Assembly (NCBI RefSeq): GCF_019925205.1 | Contig: NC_083568.1 | Location: 8,554,393-8,618,392, forward strand | Direction of reading: 5' to 3' | Source: Metopolophium dirhodum | Lineage: Eukaryota; Arthropoda; Insecta; Hemiptera; Aphididae | DNA: 64,000 nt | Shown here: piece by piece, positions 63,064-64,000 of the stretch | How the letters are laid out: every line of letters starts with the position of its first letter | Position numbering within the stretch: the first letter of the stretch is position 1 | Notes under the pieces: generated by a model | The model's input: the letters and a program-made list of their open reading frames with translations, nothing else | Databases searched by the model: none | Told to the model about the DNA's origin: nothing | Program-made: the position numbers and the translations under genes

Positions 63064-64000
63064 AAAGAGCATTCACATATTAAAATAATAGCACTTTTTC
63101 TTCAGTCTTGAACATTTATTTGATTAGACACGGCCAATATATTTTCAGGGTTAAAGAGACTGCAGTGTTTATTTGAAAAATTATTATAATATTGTATTTA
63201 TTATTGTATAGGCTAAAGTTAGGCGTAAGGTAAGGTACGAAATTATTATTGCAACAATATTCCAATCGTTTAAATAATTTAAAAAGTGGTGCATACTGGT
63301 GAAGCATATAGGCCCCTCTCAGACGAAAAACGTATACCACTATTGTATATTTTATTATTTACATGGATATTATACTTCACACGTAGGCATACTCACACCG
63401 GTTCATTCGAATGAATAATACTATTATACAGCCAATACAGGTACCTACAACACGCGCAGAACACACCTAATACAGTAATACTATATTATATATTATGTGG
63501 TTCGTGGTGGACGGCACACCAGAATAACGGTCAATTCTTTGTTCCGTGCATATTATTATATAGAGGAGGTAGGTGCCCAAACAGCGTAAACCTATTTAAT
63601 ACACCGTATTCGCACATTTACCCCCCCACACACACACACACACACACACACAATATAAGTTTATATTTTATAAATAATAATAATAATAATAATAAGCGCG
63701 TGTGTTTAAATAATGGCCTACAAACTGCAGCAGCACCGACTGCGAAACTATATTATCGTATATTATCATACATATTATAACCACAACACGTCAACACTGC
63801 CAGCTGGTGCCTATAATATATTGTACGATATACTACAGTCGTTGGCGAATAACAACCTGAGCTATATATTCGAGTAGTTCCGAACGTGTAAAAAGCGAGT
63901 TTCTATATGCAATGAAAAATAATAATAAGCGATATTCCTAACAATCGCGCCATTTACGTCAAAACCTAAACGTATAATAATTAATAAGTATTCTAGATTA
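63064..64000. other. AT-rich end of window with microsatellites
   Basis: A (CA)n run lies at 63627-63652, directly after a C homopolymer, and an AAT/TAA run at about 63675-63695. The remaining sequence is AT-rich with no supported gene. Confidence 0.5.
63627..63652. repeat. (CA)n microsatellite
   Basis: An uninterrupted CA run of about 26 bp is preceded by seven C residues. Confidence 0.9.

Noticed and set aside
1..64000. CRISPR arrays, rRNA genes, prokaryotic operons or phage modules
   Set aside because: No regularly spaced direct repeats, no rRNA signatures, and composition and spliced exons point to an insect nuclear genome.

Overview
The window looks like AT-rich insect nuclear DNA, most likely from an aphid. 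The evidence is the strong A+T bias, the countless short motifs of the type TAGGTACCTATA, abundant AAT/TTA microsatellites, spliceosomal introns of many kilobases, and a dense load of small hAT-like elements whose ends begin CAGTG. The species call is pattern recognition, not a database match. There are no bacterial operons, rRNA genes, convincing tRNA genes or CRISPR arrays.

Most of the sequence is non-coding. The one protein-coding locus I can support is on the + strand and seems to span most of the window. Its pieces are a 27-nt juxtamembrane microexon (21945-21971), an exon for a single transmembrane helix (30730-30823), an exon for a basic stop-transfer motif plus an Ala/Asn-rich segment (58012-58309), and a terminal exon for a conserved-looking basic tail ending in YVY (58873-59046). 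Splice phases agree at every junction, so these read as the C-terminal half of a single-pass membrane protein. Its ectodomain exons would lie further 5', probably outside the window. A CpG-rich segment at about 56.6-57.5 kb looks like an internal promoter. From it, an acceptor at 57770 and an ATG at 57836 would give a 215-residue isoform without the membrane helix. I do not recognise the family.

Layout: 1-5.07 kb, nothing supported. 5.07-5.69 kb, a tandem duplication in which one copy carries a MITE and the other is the empty site. 6.39-9.43 kb, two further hAT-like MITEs, an imperfect inverted repeat and a GC-richer pocket. 9.43-21.9 kb, AT-rich DNA with a pogo-like MITE and weak orphan ORFs. 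21.9-58.0 kb, two giant introns of the split gene. They contain a 760-bp hAT-like element, a 1.3-kb hAT-like element with a LINE fragment nested in it, a fold-back element, two hairpins, and CpG-rich pockets at about 36, 44.6-45.1 and 48-51 kb. 56.6-59.2 kb, promoter and 3' exons. 59.2-64 kb, AT-rich downstream DNA with a second, better preserved fold-back element at 62.6-63.1 kb.

The best candidates for something undescribed are the long-range two-isoform gene, the duplicated site that records a transposon insertion, and the paired fold-back elements.
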